A stretch of 64,000 bases of DNA from Synechococcus sp. WH 8109 (GTDB lineage: Bacteria > Cyanobacteriota > Cyanobacteriia > PCC-6307 > Cyanobiaceae). Location: contig NZ_CP006882.1 in the NCBI RefSeq assembly GCF_000161795.2, forward strand, positions 186,001 to 250,000. Reading direction: 5' to 3'. A program made the position numbers and the translations under genes. A model generated the notes under the pieces. It saw only the letters and a program-made list of their open reading frames with translations, ran no database searches and had not been told where the DNA came from. Below, piece after piece: positions 19,040 through 26,657 of this stretch (position 1 is the first letter of the stretch; every line of letters begins with the position of its first letter).

Positions 19040-20091
19040 TCGCTTTCTCCAAAGCTGAGGCCGATGGGGTCGGTGGAGGGTGTTGCGGCCACCTCCTCAA
19101 GGGCTGCACCGACTGACAAGCCTTGTTCGCGCTGATTCAGATACTCGCTGGCCCGTCGGCGCACCTCATCGCGAACGAACGCATAGACGTCCTTGGCACC
19201 AGCGTCTTTCCAGGCGTCGGGGGAGAACCGCTCGATTGAATCGGCGATCACAGCTCCTGCATTCACCAGGGGGTCCGGTAGCACTTGCACACCGCGGCGA
19301 CGCAGCTCATCCGCCAATTGGGGTTGCTGGAAGGGGGCATTGGCGGCAGGCACCACGGCTGGGGTTTTCAGCGCCGTCGCCATTTCGGCGTTGATCAACC
19401 CTGAGATCGAGCAGGGCAGCAGCAGGTCGAGGTTCAGTTCCCACCAGGCGCAGCTCTTAGGCAGCGGCGTCGCGCCGGGAAAACTGGCTTTCTCGCGGTC
19501 CAGATCCACGGTGAACACGGTCCAACCGTGCTCGACGAGATGGCGGGCAACGGTGCCACCAACGGCACCGCAGCCGTGCACGAGGGCCCGGCCAGGGCGG
19601 GCGTCGTTGAGGTCCTTGTCCAGAACGGCCTCCACAGCACCGAGGGTGCCGTGGGCGGTGGCGGCACTGGCGTCCACAGGGCTGCCGACCGCCGCCAGCA
19701 CATGGGGGGTGAGCGCCGTCAGACGCTCCATGTCCTCCAGACTGGTGTTGAGATCGCAGCCGGTGATCATGGCGCCGTCAAGTGACTCCAGCAGCTCGGC
19801 GGTGACGCTGATCAGCTCATCCTTGACGGCATCGGGTTCAGCGGCCCGGGCAACGATCTTGCCGCCGGCGAAACCGGTGCCGTAAAGATCGTGCTTGTGG
19901 GTCATCAACCCCGCCAGCCGTTGGCCGTCTGCGATGCAGGCCTCATCGCTCGGGTAATTGAGCACACGCAGGCCTCCGTTGGCGGGACGCTTGGCATCGG
20001 TGTCTTCCGCCACCACGAACACCGAGAGGTGGTCGGAGACGTGTTCCGCCAGCACCGACACGGTCGGCGCGGTTTTCTTGCCGCTGCTCAT
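19036..20091 (-). CDS. Glu/Leu/Phe/Val-type amino acid dehydrogenase
   Basis: The 351-residue protein matches leucine/phenylalanine/valine dehydrogenases. It keeps both active-site lysines (LMTHKHDL for substrate carboxylate, TGFAGGKIV for catalysis), the CDLNTSLEDM aspartate, the NAD site VHGCGAVGG and the VNAGAVIADSIE segment. It interconverts an amino acid with its 2-oxo acid using NAD(H). ATG 20091 shares one base with the upstream methyltransferase stop (TGATG). Such enzymes are unusual in phototrophs, and placement between a methyltransferase and an amine oxidase suggests a dedicated pathway. Confidence 0.85.
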   Translation of the reverse strand: MSSGKKTAPTVSVLAEHVSDHLSVFVVAEDTDAKRPANGGLRVLNYPSDEACIADGQRLAGLMTHKHDLYGTGFAGGKIVARAAEPDAVKDELISVTAELLESLDGAMITGCDLNTSLEDMERLTALTPHVLAAVGSPVDASAATAHGTLGAVEAVLDKDLNDARPGRALVHGCGAVGGTVARHLVEHGWTVFTVDLDREKASFPGATPLPKSCAWWELNLDLLLPCSISGLINAEMATALKTPAVVPAANAPFQQPQLADELRRRGVQVLPDPLVNAGAVIADSIERFSPDAWKDAGAKDVYAFVRDEVRRRASEYLNQREQGLSVGAALEEVAATPSTDPIGLSFGESE

Positions 20092-21128
20092 CAGGCCACC
20101 TTCTCCATCATCTGGTGGTGTTCGACGTAGTCGAGGCTCCATTCGCTGGGAGCTTCGGCGATGCGTTGCTGCAGCCGCTTGAACACCGTGTCTGCTGCGG
20201 TGTTGCCGGCAGCACTGGCAAAGCTGTGGCGGCTCCAGCTGCGGATCGTCGCCATCAATCCGGCGGCGAAAGTAGCCGTGTCACCGCTCTCCTTCCAGCG
20301 GCGACGGTAAGGGCACTTCACGTAAACGGTGCGCTCGTCCACCAGCCGCAGGCCATTGCGGTACGCGGCGCTGCTCTCGTCCTTCAGCGGAGCCATGAAC
20401 TCCTCGGGGGACTTGTAGAAGTTCAGAACCGTGCCTTGTTGATACTGCTCCTGGCTGATCAGGCCTTCCTCGGCCATGCTCCGCCAGATCTGGTGTAGCT
20501 GGTCGTGCACGTTGCGGGTTTCGTTGCCGTTGTGGCCGAGATAAAGCCCTGCTTCATCACGGGAGAGGTTCACCGTCAGCAGGCGGCCGCCCACCTTCAG
20601 TTCGCGGCTGCGCAGCTCGAGGATGTGGTGCCAGTCCTTCATCGCCTGGGCGGTGAAGCGCTGAAGTGCGTCGGCATCACCGGAGGCCAGCACATGGGTG
20701 TGGTTGTTCAGGGGGCCGGGGGAGGCGCTCAGCCAGTGCATGGCCGTGGCGGAAAAACCGAAGCTCACCGAGTTCGGAGCCACGGAGGGCTCGTAGAAGC
20801 TGCGGGCACTCACCAGCACCGTTGGCTTCGGATCCCGGGGGATCTGCAGGGCCAGGTTGTCGGCCAAAGCAATGTTGTCGTTGCTCGGTAGGTCGTTGCC
20901 GATCAACGTCAGGTGGGCCTTGGGTTGGTTGGCATGCAGGCGATCCAGCACCTGGTTCCAGAGCCCAACGGCGGTTCCACCGTCGGCAGCTCCGTAATCG
21001 ATCAGAACATGGCTGTCAGCGACAGCCAGTTGATTCACACAAGTCAGGGCCCAGTCCGAGGCGGCTTCGATGCACAGAAGAGCGCCCTCGGTCTGCGCGC
21101 TGTAACCCGTGGTCATGGCGATGGCCAT
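20091..21128 (-). CDS. SABATH-type SAM-dependent carboxyl methyltransferase
   Basis: This 345-residue protein has the layout of plant SABATH enzymes (salicylate, jasmonate and caffeine methyltransferases). A SAM-binding DYGAADGGTAVGLW is followed by LIGNDLPSND, then the diagnostic SFYEPSVAPNSVSFGF...MHWLSASP block that lines the acceptor pocket, and later GGRLLTVNL. SABATH members methylate carboxylates or ring nitrogens of small acids. It is first in the four-gene operon and coupled to the dehydrogenase by TGATG. The acceptor cannot be predicted. ATG 21128 is used; ATG 21116 is also possible. Confidence 0.82.
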   Translation of the reverse strand: MAIAMTTGYSAQTEGALLCIEAASDWALTCVNQLAVADSHVLIDYGAADGGTAVGLWNQVLDRLHANQPKAHLTLIGNDLPSNDNIALADNLALQIPRDPKPTVLVSARSFYEPSVAPNSVSFGFSATAMHWLSASPGPLNNHTHVLASGDADALQRFTAQAMKDWHHILELRSRELKVGGRLLTVNLSRDEAGLYLGHNGNETRNVHDQLHQIWRSMAEEGLISQEQYQQGTVLNFYKSPEEFMAPLKDESSAAYRNGLRLVDERTVYVKCPYRRRWKESGDTATFAAGLMATIRSWSRHSFASAAGNTAADTVFKRLQQRIAEAPSEWSLDYVEHHQMMEKVA

Positions 21129-21197
21129 GGACCTCGTCAGCGGCAGGCTTCACCGTACAGACCATGCCCCGAGGACCTTTGTATCCGTGGTTCTTCT

Positions 21198-21779
21198 TCA
21201 GCTTGCTTCGAGCAACTGGCGCAACTTGGGTTCCAGAAGGCTGAAGGCCTTGCCGCGGTGGCCGTGCTGCTTTTTCTCCGCCAAAGGCATTTCGGCGAAG
21301 GTGCGGCCGGTTCCAGCGACTTCAAAGATCGGGTCGTAGCCGAAACCCTGATCTCCCCGGGGTGAGGCCGTGATCAAGCCGTCGCAGCGGCCTTCCACCT
21401 CCAGCAGGATCGTGCCGTCCGCAGCGGCAATGCACAGTGCGGCACAGAAATAGGCCTGGCGTTGATCTGAGCCGTTCAGGGCCTTCAGCAGCCGGGCAAT
21501 GCGTTCCGGGTCGGTGGGCGCGTAGCGGGCGGAGTGAACCCCCGGCGCACCATTGAGGGCATCCACACTCAGGCCTGAATCGTCGGCCAAGGCCCATTCC
21601 CCTATGGCGGCGGCAACCGCTTGAGCCTTGAGCCGGGCATTGGCGGCAAAGGTGGTGCCCGTCTCCTCCACCTCTAAGCCTTCTGGCTGGGGTTGCACGC
21701 TGACGGGCAGGGCCCGTAGCAGACCCTGGAATTCACGAATCTTGCCAGCGTTGCCGCTCGCGATCACAAGGGTCTTCAT
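21198..21779 (-). CDS. rdgB: XTP/dITP diphosphatase (non-canonical purine NTPase)
   Basis: RdgB/HAM1 hydrolyses deaminated purine triphosphates to keep them out of nucleic acids. The 193-residue protein has the family start TLVIASGNAGKIREFQ, the WALADDSGLSVDALNG metal site and GYDPIFEVAGTGRTFAE. Its ATG overlaps the stop of the upstream phosphohexomutase gene by 4 nt, so the two are coupled. Confidence 0.94.
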   Translation of the reverse strand: MKTLVIASGNAGKIREFQGLLRALPVSVQPQPEGLEVEETGTTFAANARLKAQAVAAAIGEWALADDSGLSVDALNGAPGVHSARYAPTDPERIARLLKALNGSDQRQAYFCAALCIAAADGTILLEVEGRCDGLITASPRGDQGFGYDPIFEVAGTGRTFAEMPLAEKKQHGHRGKAFSLLEPKLRQLLEAS

Positions 21780-23239
21780 GTGGCCTCCGCAAACTGTCGG
21801 GCCCAGGTGAGCACCTCGTTCACCCGCTCGGCATCCGGCCCTTCGCAGTAGAGCCGCAGCAGCGGTTCCGTGCCGGAGAAGCGCAGCATCAGCCAGTGGT
21901 TCGGTCCCATCCTCATTTTGATCCCGTCGGTGCTGATCACCTCCAGTACTTCTGCGCCGGCAACGGTTGAGGGCGTGCTCTGGTCCAGCAGCGTCTCGAG
22001 CCGTCGGCGTGCCTCCATGTCGGCCAGGCGCAGGTCGAGTCGGTCGTAGTGACTGCTGCCTCCGTGTTGTTGCTGGAGTGCATCAAGACGCGCGCCCAGG
22101 GGTTGCTTTCCTTCCACCAGGGCTTCCAGCACCAGCATCGCCGCGAACAGGGCGTCCCGCTCGGGCAGGTGCATGCCGAAGCCCACACCGCCGGATTCTT
22201 CGCCGCCAATCAGCACATCCCCGGCCAGCATCTCTGCGGCGATGTACTTGAAGCCCACCGCGAGCTCCAGAACCTTGCGTCCTTGGGCCTCCGCCACCAG
22301 TCGCATCAGATCCGAGCCGCTCACGGTCTTAACCACGGCACCCGGCAGCTGGCGGGCTCGGGCCAGGTGATCGATCAACAGGGGCATCAGCAGCTGGGTG
22401 CTGCAGAACCGGCCGTTTTCATCCACGGCCGCGATGCGGTCACCATCGCCGTCGAACACCAATCCCACCGCAGGAGTTCCGGCGGCCGTTGAGGCTTTCA
22501 CGGCCGCGATTAACGCCCCGAGGTAGCGCGCCAGGGGTTCCGGCGGATGACCGCCAAACAATGGATCACGTTCGCTGCGGATTTCCTCCACGACGCCAGC
22601 GGCTTCAGGGCCGAGCAGCTCCGTCACACAGCCGGCGGCTGATCCATGCATCGGATCGACGATCACCTTGAGGTTGATGGCCTTGAGGCCATCAACCAGG
22701 GCACTGAGGTCCAACTTGCGGCGCAGCCCTTCCAGATGCTCGTCGCGCCCATCAAACCGGGGGACTTCCGCCTTGATCGGTGCCGTGATGCCGCCGGCGG
22801 CCAGACGTCGTTCGACTGCGGCTGTGAAGTCTCCCTCGACCGATCCACCGAAGGGCCCTTTGATCTTCAGCCCCAGCCATTCCGGTGGGTTGTGACTGGC
22901 GGTGATCACCAACGCTCCCAGGGCTTTGCGCTCCACTACGGCCCAGCTGCAGGCCGGCGTGGGCACAGCGGTGTCGGTAAGCAGGGGTTCCAGTTCACAA
23001 CCCCGCACAGCGGCCGCGATGGCTTCCGCCAGTTCTGGAGCCAAAAAGCGCCGGTCGTAACCGATCACCACCGTTCGGCTGTTGAGACCTTCGGGGGCGC
23101 GATGGGCGAGCTCCTGAGCCGCGGCAGCGGCAACGGGCAACAACCGCTCAACTGTGATGTCGACGCCGGTGATCCCGCGCCAGCCATCGGTGCCGAACTT
23201 GATCGGAGCTGGACTAAAAGGGAGGGGAGCCGATGCCAT
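21776..23239 (-). CDS. Phosphoglucomutase/phosphomannomutase
   Basis: This 487-residue alpha-D-phosphohexomutase has the opening FGTDGWRG, the phosphoserine loop TASHNPPEW, the metal loop DGDGDR and the C-terminal phosphate-binding RFSGTEPLLRLY. It interconverts hexose 1- and 6-phosphates, feeding glycogen and sugar-nucleotide synthesis. Preference for glucose or mannose cannot be set from motifs alone. It is the first gene of a pair with rdgB and diverges from the nuclease gene at 23293. Confidence 0.9.
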   Translation of the reverse strand: MASAPLPFSPAPIKFGTDGWRGITGVDITVERLLPVAAAAAQELAHRAPEGLNSRTVVIGYDRRFLAPELAEAIAAAVRGCELEPLLTDTAVPTPACSWAVVERKALGALVITASHNPPEWLGLKIKGPFGGSVEGDFTAAVERRLAAGGITAPIKAEVPRFDGRDEHLEGLRRKLDLSALVDGLKAINLKVIVDPMHGSAAGCVTELLGPEAAGVVEEIRSERDPLFGGHPPEPLARYLGALIAAVKASTAAGTPAVGLVFDGDGDRIAAVDENGRFCSTQLLMPLLIDHLARARQLPGAVVKTVSGSDLMRLVAEAQGRKVLELAVGFKYIAAEMLAGDVLIGGEESGGVGFGMHLPERDALFAAMLVLEALVEGKQPLGARLDALQQQHGGSSHYDRLDLRLADMEARRRLETLLDQSTPSTVAGAEVLEVISTDGIKMRMGPNHWLMLRFSGTEPLLRLYCEGPDAERVNEVLTWARQFAEAT

Positions 23240-23292
23240 GGCACAGCCTGCACTTCAGTGGATCTAGCAGCTGGCAGCCGTAAGGTCGGCGG

Positions 23293-24768
23293 ATGGGTGA
23301 CACCCCGCCTGCCGACAACGCTCTCACCGACCGGTTGCTGCGCAGTTGGCTGCGTTGCCGTCGCAAGGCCTGGCTCGATCGCCACGGGAATCCTGCCGAG
23401 CGGCGTTGGACGGCCCATCGCAATCTCTTGCTAGACGACCAGCAGCGCTGTTTTGTGGCCTTGCTTCCCCGTAAGCCTGGCCATGGCATCGCCGCCTGTG
23501 CTGTTGGTGCCGAGGCCGTGGTGGGTTTGCGCCTGAAGGGGTTTGGCCCATCCGGTGAGCCGTTGGAGGCACACCCTCCACTGTTGCGGCGGGTCAAGGG
23601 CCAGAGCTGCTGGGGTGACTTCGCCTATCAACCGGTCCTCGCCCGTCAGGGCCGCCGCACCACCCGGGAACATCAGCTGCCGCTGGCGCTGATGGCCCTC
23701 TTGCTTGAGCAGCATCAGCAGGGGGACGTTCCGTCGATGCTGGTGCTTGGCGGTGGTGGCCGGCGCCTGGAACAGGAGCGGCTGCAACTCTCCAGTGGTC
23801 TGCGCCGACAGCTGTCGGAGGGGCTGCGCAAACTGCGCTCTGACCTCGAGCGCCCGGTTCCTCCTCCGCTGGCCGCTGACCGGCGCAAGTGCTCACTTTG
23901 CAGTTGGCGTGTCGCCTGCAATGCCGTGGCGGCGGAGGAAGGGCATCTGAGCGAGGTCAGCGGCATCGGGGCCAAGCGGCGCGAGATGTTGCAGGAGCTT
24001 GGGATTCGCGGCTTGTCCGATCTGGCCGCGGCTGATCCGTTGCAGCTCGCCGAGCAGCTGCAGCGTTTTGGGGATCAGCATGGTGAGGTGGCCGCATCCC
24101 TGGTTGCTCAGGCGCGGGCGCAGCAGGATGGACGGGTGGAGCGTTTGGATGCCTCAGCGGCACTGCCGGAACTGCAGGACTGTCCTGGTGTGCTGCTTTA
24201 CGACATCGAATCCGATCCCGACGTCCGTCACGACTTCCTTCACGGTTTTCTGGTGTTGCCCAGAACCAAAAGCGGAAAATGGGATCTGGCATCCGTGGCG
24301 TATCACCCGATCCTGGCCCTGGCGGAGCATGGTGAAGCCCGTTGCTGGCTCCGTTTGCAACGGTTGCTGAATCGCTATCGGGGTTGGCCGATCCTGCACT
24401 ACGGGGAGACAGAAAGCCTGGCCTTAAGGCGTATGGCTGAGCGGCAGGATGCTGCAGAGGCCGAGGTGCTGCAGCTTCGTCAGCGGTTGGTGGATGTGCA
24501 TGCCCGGGTCAGACATCACTGGCGCTTGCCCCTGGCCAGTTATGGCCTCAAGGCCGTGGCTGTTTGGCAGGGGTTCCAATGGAGTCAGTCCGGTGTGGAC
24601 GGGGCCAGGGCCCTGCTGTGGTGGCGGCAGTGGCAGGGGGAGGGGCCCGATCGACGCGGCACCAGGCACGGGCTGCGCTGGATCTTCGATTACAACCGCG
24701 ATGACTGCCTGGCCACCTGGGCCGTAGCCGACTGGTTGCTTGAACAGGATCAGGCGTCGGGATCCTGA
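23293..24768 (+). CDS. TM0106-family RecB-like putative nuclease
   Basis: This 491-residue protein has the three-part layout of the TM0106 family. The N-terminal PD-(D/E)XK/Cas4-like region ends in a cysteine set KCSLCSWRVAC that could hold an FeS cluster. A helix-hairpin-helix follows (LSEVSGIGAKRREMLQELG, about 220-240). The C-terminal RNase H-like exonuclease fold has LLYDIESDPD and a final FDYNRDDCLATW. In the first domain the expected D-(D/E)-K triad is hard to see (GDFAYQPVLARQGRR), so that half may be inactive. The biological role is not established. Confidence 0.78.
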   Translation: MGDTPPADNALTDRLLRSWLRCRRKAWLDRHGNPAERRWTAHRNLLLDDQQRCFVALLPRKPGHGIAACAVGAEAVVGLRLKGFGPSGEPLEAHPPLLRRVKGQSCWGDFAYQPVLARQGRRTTREHQLPLALMALLLEQHQQGDVPSMLVLGGGGRRLEQERLQLSSGLRRQLSEGLRKLRSDLERPVPPPLAADRRKCSLCSWRVACNAVAAEEGHLSEVSGIGAKRREMLQELGIRGLSDLAAADPLQLAEQLQRFGDQHGEVAASLVAQARAQQDGRVERLDASAALPELQDCPGVLLYDIESDPDVRHDFLHGFLVLPRTKSGKWDLASVAYHPILALAEHGEARCWLRLQRLLNRYRGWPILHYGETESLALRRMAERQDAAEAEVLQLRQRLVDVHARVRHHWRLPLASYGLKAVAVWQGFQWSQSGVDGARALLWWRQWQGEGPDRRGTRHGLRWIFDYNRDDCLATWAVADWLLEQDQASGS

Positions 24769-25544
24769 AACGCCTCAGGTTGACGGATCTGGAGCTGTTC
24801 TCCGTTGGGACCTTCCAGCGTTGGACTGGCCAGGCATTGGCGGCGCACCAGGGCCAGCCCAAGCCACGTACCATCGCGTTCGAGAGCACTGGTGATCACC
24901 CCGGCTCGCTCGCCATCCAGCGTGAGCTTGGTGGCGGCCGCCAGCGGACTGGGGCAGCTCCAACAGCGCAGCTGTTGCTTCACCCCTGCCTGGCCGATGA
25001 GTTTGGCCATGGTCTCCTGGCCGAGGTAGCAGCCTTTCTTTGTGCTGACCTGAGCGACAAGCCCAAGCTCCAGGGGGTTGGTCTCGCCATTGAGTTCACC
25101 GGGTCCAGGGGGGAATCCGCTTTGAAGCCGCCATTGCTCCAGAGCCGTCGCGGTGGCTGCTTCTCCTGATGCCCAGGGCTCCGGCAGGGCCGCATCCGGA
25201 TCGCACCACACGGTTGCAGCCATGGGCTCGAGCCACTGCAGTCGGCGCAACTGGCCCAGGGGTTGGAGGCGAACCCGATCGGCTGGAAAGATCACCTGAT
25301 CAAATCCAGCATGAATGGCAGAGGCCTCTCCTGCCAAAACGATCACATCGGCCCCCTCTGCATCGAAACGAAGTTCCAGCACGGCCCGCAATCGTCCCGT
25401 TGCGGTCAGCCAGCAGGTCTGAAGAAAATCGCCGGATTGGAGTGCGTTGAGGTCAGCACTGGTCTGCCCCTGAAGAAACTGGCGTGCTCCGCTGCCGTTC
25501 AAGCGCAGCCAGGGGACCTGGGCGTCCCAAAACAACTTGCTCAT
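24750..25544 (-). CDS. YgfZ/GcvT-like folate-binding protein
   Basis: YgfZ proteins bind tetrahydrofolate and support FeS-cluster assembly or repair. The 264-residue product has the GcvT-like start [20 protein letters not shown] and the diagnostic KKGCYLGQE with its essential cysteine. The pyrE stop upstream overlaps its ATG by 4 nt. Its 3' end overlaps the convergent nuclease gene by 19 bp. Confidence 0.9.
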   Translation of the reverse strand: MSKLFWDAQVPWLRLNGSGARQFLQGQTSADLNALQSGDFLQTCWLTATGRLRAVLELRFDAEGADVIVLAGEASAIHAGFDQVIFPADRVRLQPLGQLRRLQWLEPMAATVWCDPDAALPEPWASGEAATATALEQWRLQSGFPPGPGELNGETNPLELGLVAQVSTKKGCYLGQETMAKLIGQAGVKQQLRCWSCPSPLAAATKLTLDGERAGVITSALERDGTWLGLALVRRQCLASPTLEGPNGEQLQIRQPEAFQDPDA

Positions 25545-26113
25545 GCCGGCGTGAAGGCGGCGATTTCGGACAGCTTGTACAGGCTGATCAGTTCAAGATT
25601 TTCAGCCGTCATCGCAGCGTCACCCCCTTCTTCCCTGTCGACGATGGTGACGACCCGATCCACCTTGTAGCCGGCGTCGCGCAGCTGCCGGACCGCCTTG
25701 AGGGAGGAGCCTCCTGTAGTGACAACGTCTTCCAGCACGGTGATTCTTGCCCCGGGGGCGGGGAACGGACCCTCCAGCCAGGCACCGGTGCCGTGGCCTT
25801 TGGCTTCCTTGCGCACGATCAGCGCATCAAGCTCCCGACCCTGATCGGCGGCGGCCATGGCAACACCGCTCACCAGTGGGTCTGCTCCGAGGGTGAGACC
25901 AGCTACGGCCAGCGCATCGGCCTCCACGTGGGTGAGCATCGCCCGGCTGATCAGCGCCAGGCCGGAACCGCTCAGGCTCACGGGTTTGCAGTTCACGTAG
26001 TGCTCGCTCTTTCGGCCTGAGGCCAGGGTGAAGGCTCCGCGTCGGTAGGCCAGGGTGGCCAGACGGTTCAGCAGTTGCTCCCGCTCAGTCGGGACACTCG
26101 ACGATTCAGACAT
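25541..26113 (-). CDS. pyrE: Orotate phosphoribosyltransferase
   Basis: PyrE attaches orotate to PRPP to make OMP in pyrimidine synthesis. The protein of about 190 residues has the [14 protein letters not shown] opening, the flexible loop lysine region [10 protein letters not shown] and the PRPP-binding [15 protein letters not shown] 26113 is preferred to GTG 26125, which adds four residues. It is coupled to the ygfZ-like gene. Confidence 0.94.
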   Translation of the reverse strand: MSESSSVPTEREQLLNRLATLAYRRGAFTLASGRKSEHYVNCKPVSLSGSGLALISRAMLTHVEADALAVAGLTLGADPLVSGVAMAAADQGRELDALIVRKEAKGHGTGAWLEGPFPAPGARITVLEDVVTTGGSSLKAVRQLRDAGYKVDRVVTIVDREEGGDAAMTAENLELISLYKLSEIAAFTPA

Positions 26114-26145
26114 GGGGCTGGCCACGCTTCGCAGATGTCCTTAGT

Positions 26146-26559
26146 TTGCGCTTAGAGCTGTTTCACCCGGTGCTGCTCCTGCTCGCCGGCCCATCGGTGT
26201 TGGAGGGTCCGTTGGTCTGCACCACCAGTGAGCTGGTCAACCGTCGCTTCTACAACTGAACCTCGCCCATGGCCCGGGGCGCAGACCCCCTGCATCAGTT
26301 GACCGATTTTCAGGGGATCGCTATTGGCGGCATCGAGGGCAAGCGGTTCATGGGATTCGGCTTCCCCGACCAGACGCTGATCTGGGATGGGTCTGCACTT
26401 CAGAACACAACGGGAGCCCTGCTGGAGGAGCAGAGTCCGCCGCTGCTGATGCGAACCCTGGATATCTCGAGTGGGTTCAACGGCAGCCTGGCGGCCACCG
26501 AATCCATGCCGGACGAACTCAAGGAAGATCACTTCCCCAGCGTGACCCCCATGTGGTAA
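26146..26559 (+). pseudogene. Small secreted-protein gene interrupted by an in-frame TGA
   Basis: A single frame runs from a possible TTG start at 26146 through FHPVLLLLAGPSVLEG (signal-peptide-like) and CTTSELVNRRFYN to TGA at 26257. It continues in the same frame as TSPMARGADPLHQLTDFQG to TAA at 26557. The second half alone can be read from ATG 26269 (96 aa) but starts mid-fold and has no secretion signal. I recall small exported cyanobacterial proteins where the RRFY...TSP stretch is continuous, so the stop most likely marks a disrupted gene. No function is known. Confidence 0.6.
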
Positions 26560-26578
26560 CACTCCCCACATGGGGGTC
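26544..26578 (+). repeat. 13-bp inverted repeat reaching into the tRNA acceptor stem
   Basis: The left arm GACCCCCATGTGG (26544-26556) and right arm CCACATGGGGGTC (26566-26578) are perfectly complementary around a 9-nt loop that contains the upstream stop codon. The right arm includes the whole 5' acceptor strand of the following tRNA, and the left arm copies its 3' acceptor strand. Confidence 0.85.
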
Positions 26579-26644
26579 TAGCAATCTGGTGAATGCAGCG
26601 AACTCATAATTCGCCTAAGGCGAGTTCGATCCTCGCGACCCCCA
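26572..26644 (+). tRNA. tRNA with CAU anticodon, probably tRNA-Ile2 (or elongator Met)
   Basis: A full cloverleaf of 73 nt is visible: acceptor GGGGGTC/GACCCCC with discriminator A644, anticodon stem GCGAA/TTCGC around loop CTCATAA, and T-arm GCGAG/CTCGC around TTCGATC. The anticodon CAU could be elongator Met, or Ile2 whose C34 is modified to lysidine by TilS. The anticodon arm (AACTCATAATT) resembles plastid trnI-CAU, which favours Ile2. No CCA is encoded. Confidence 0.88.
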
Positions 26645-26657
26645 TACCCCCCTGTTG

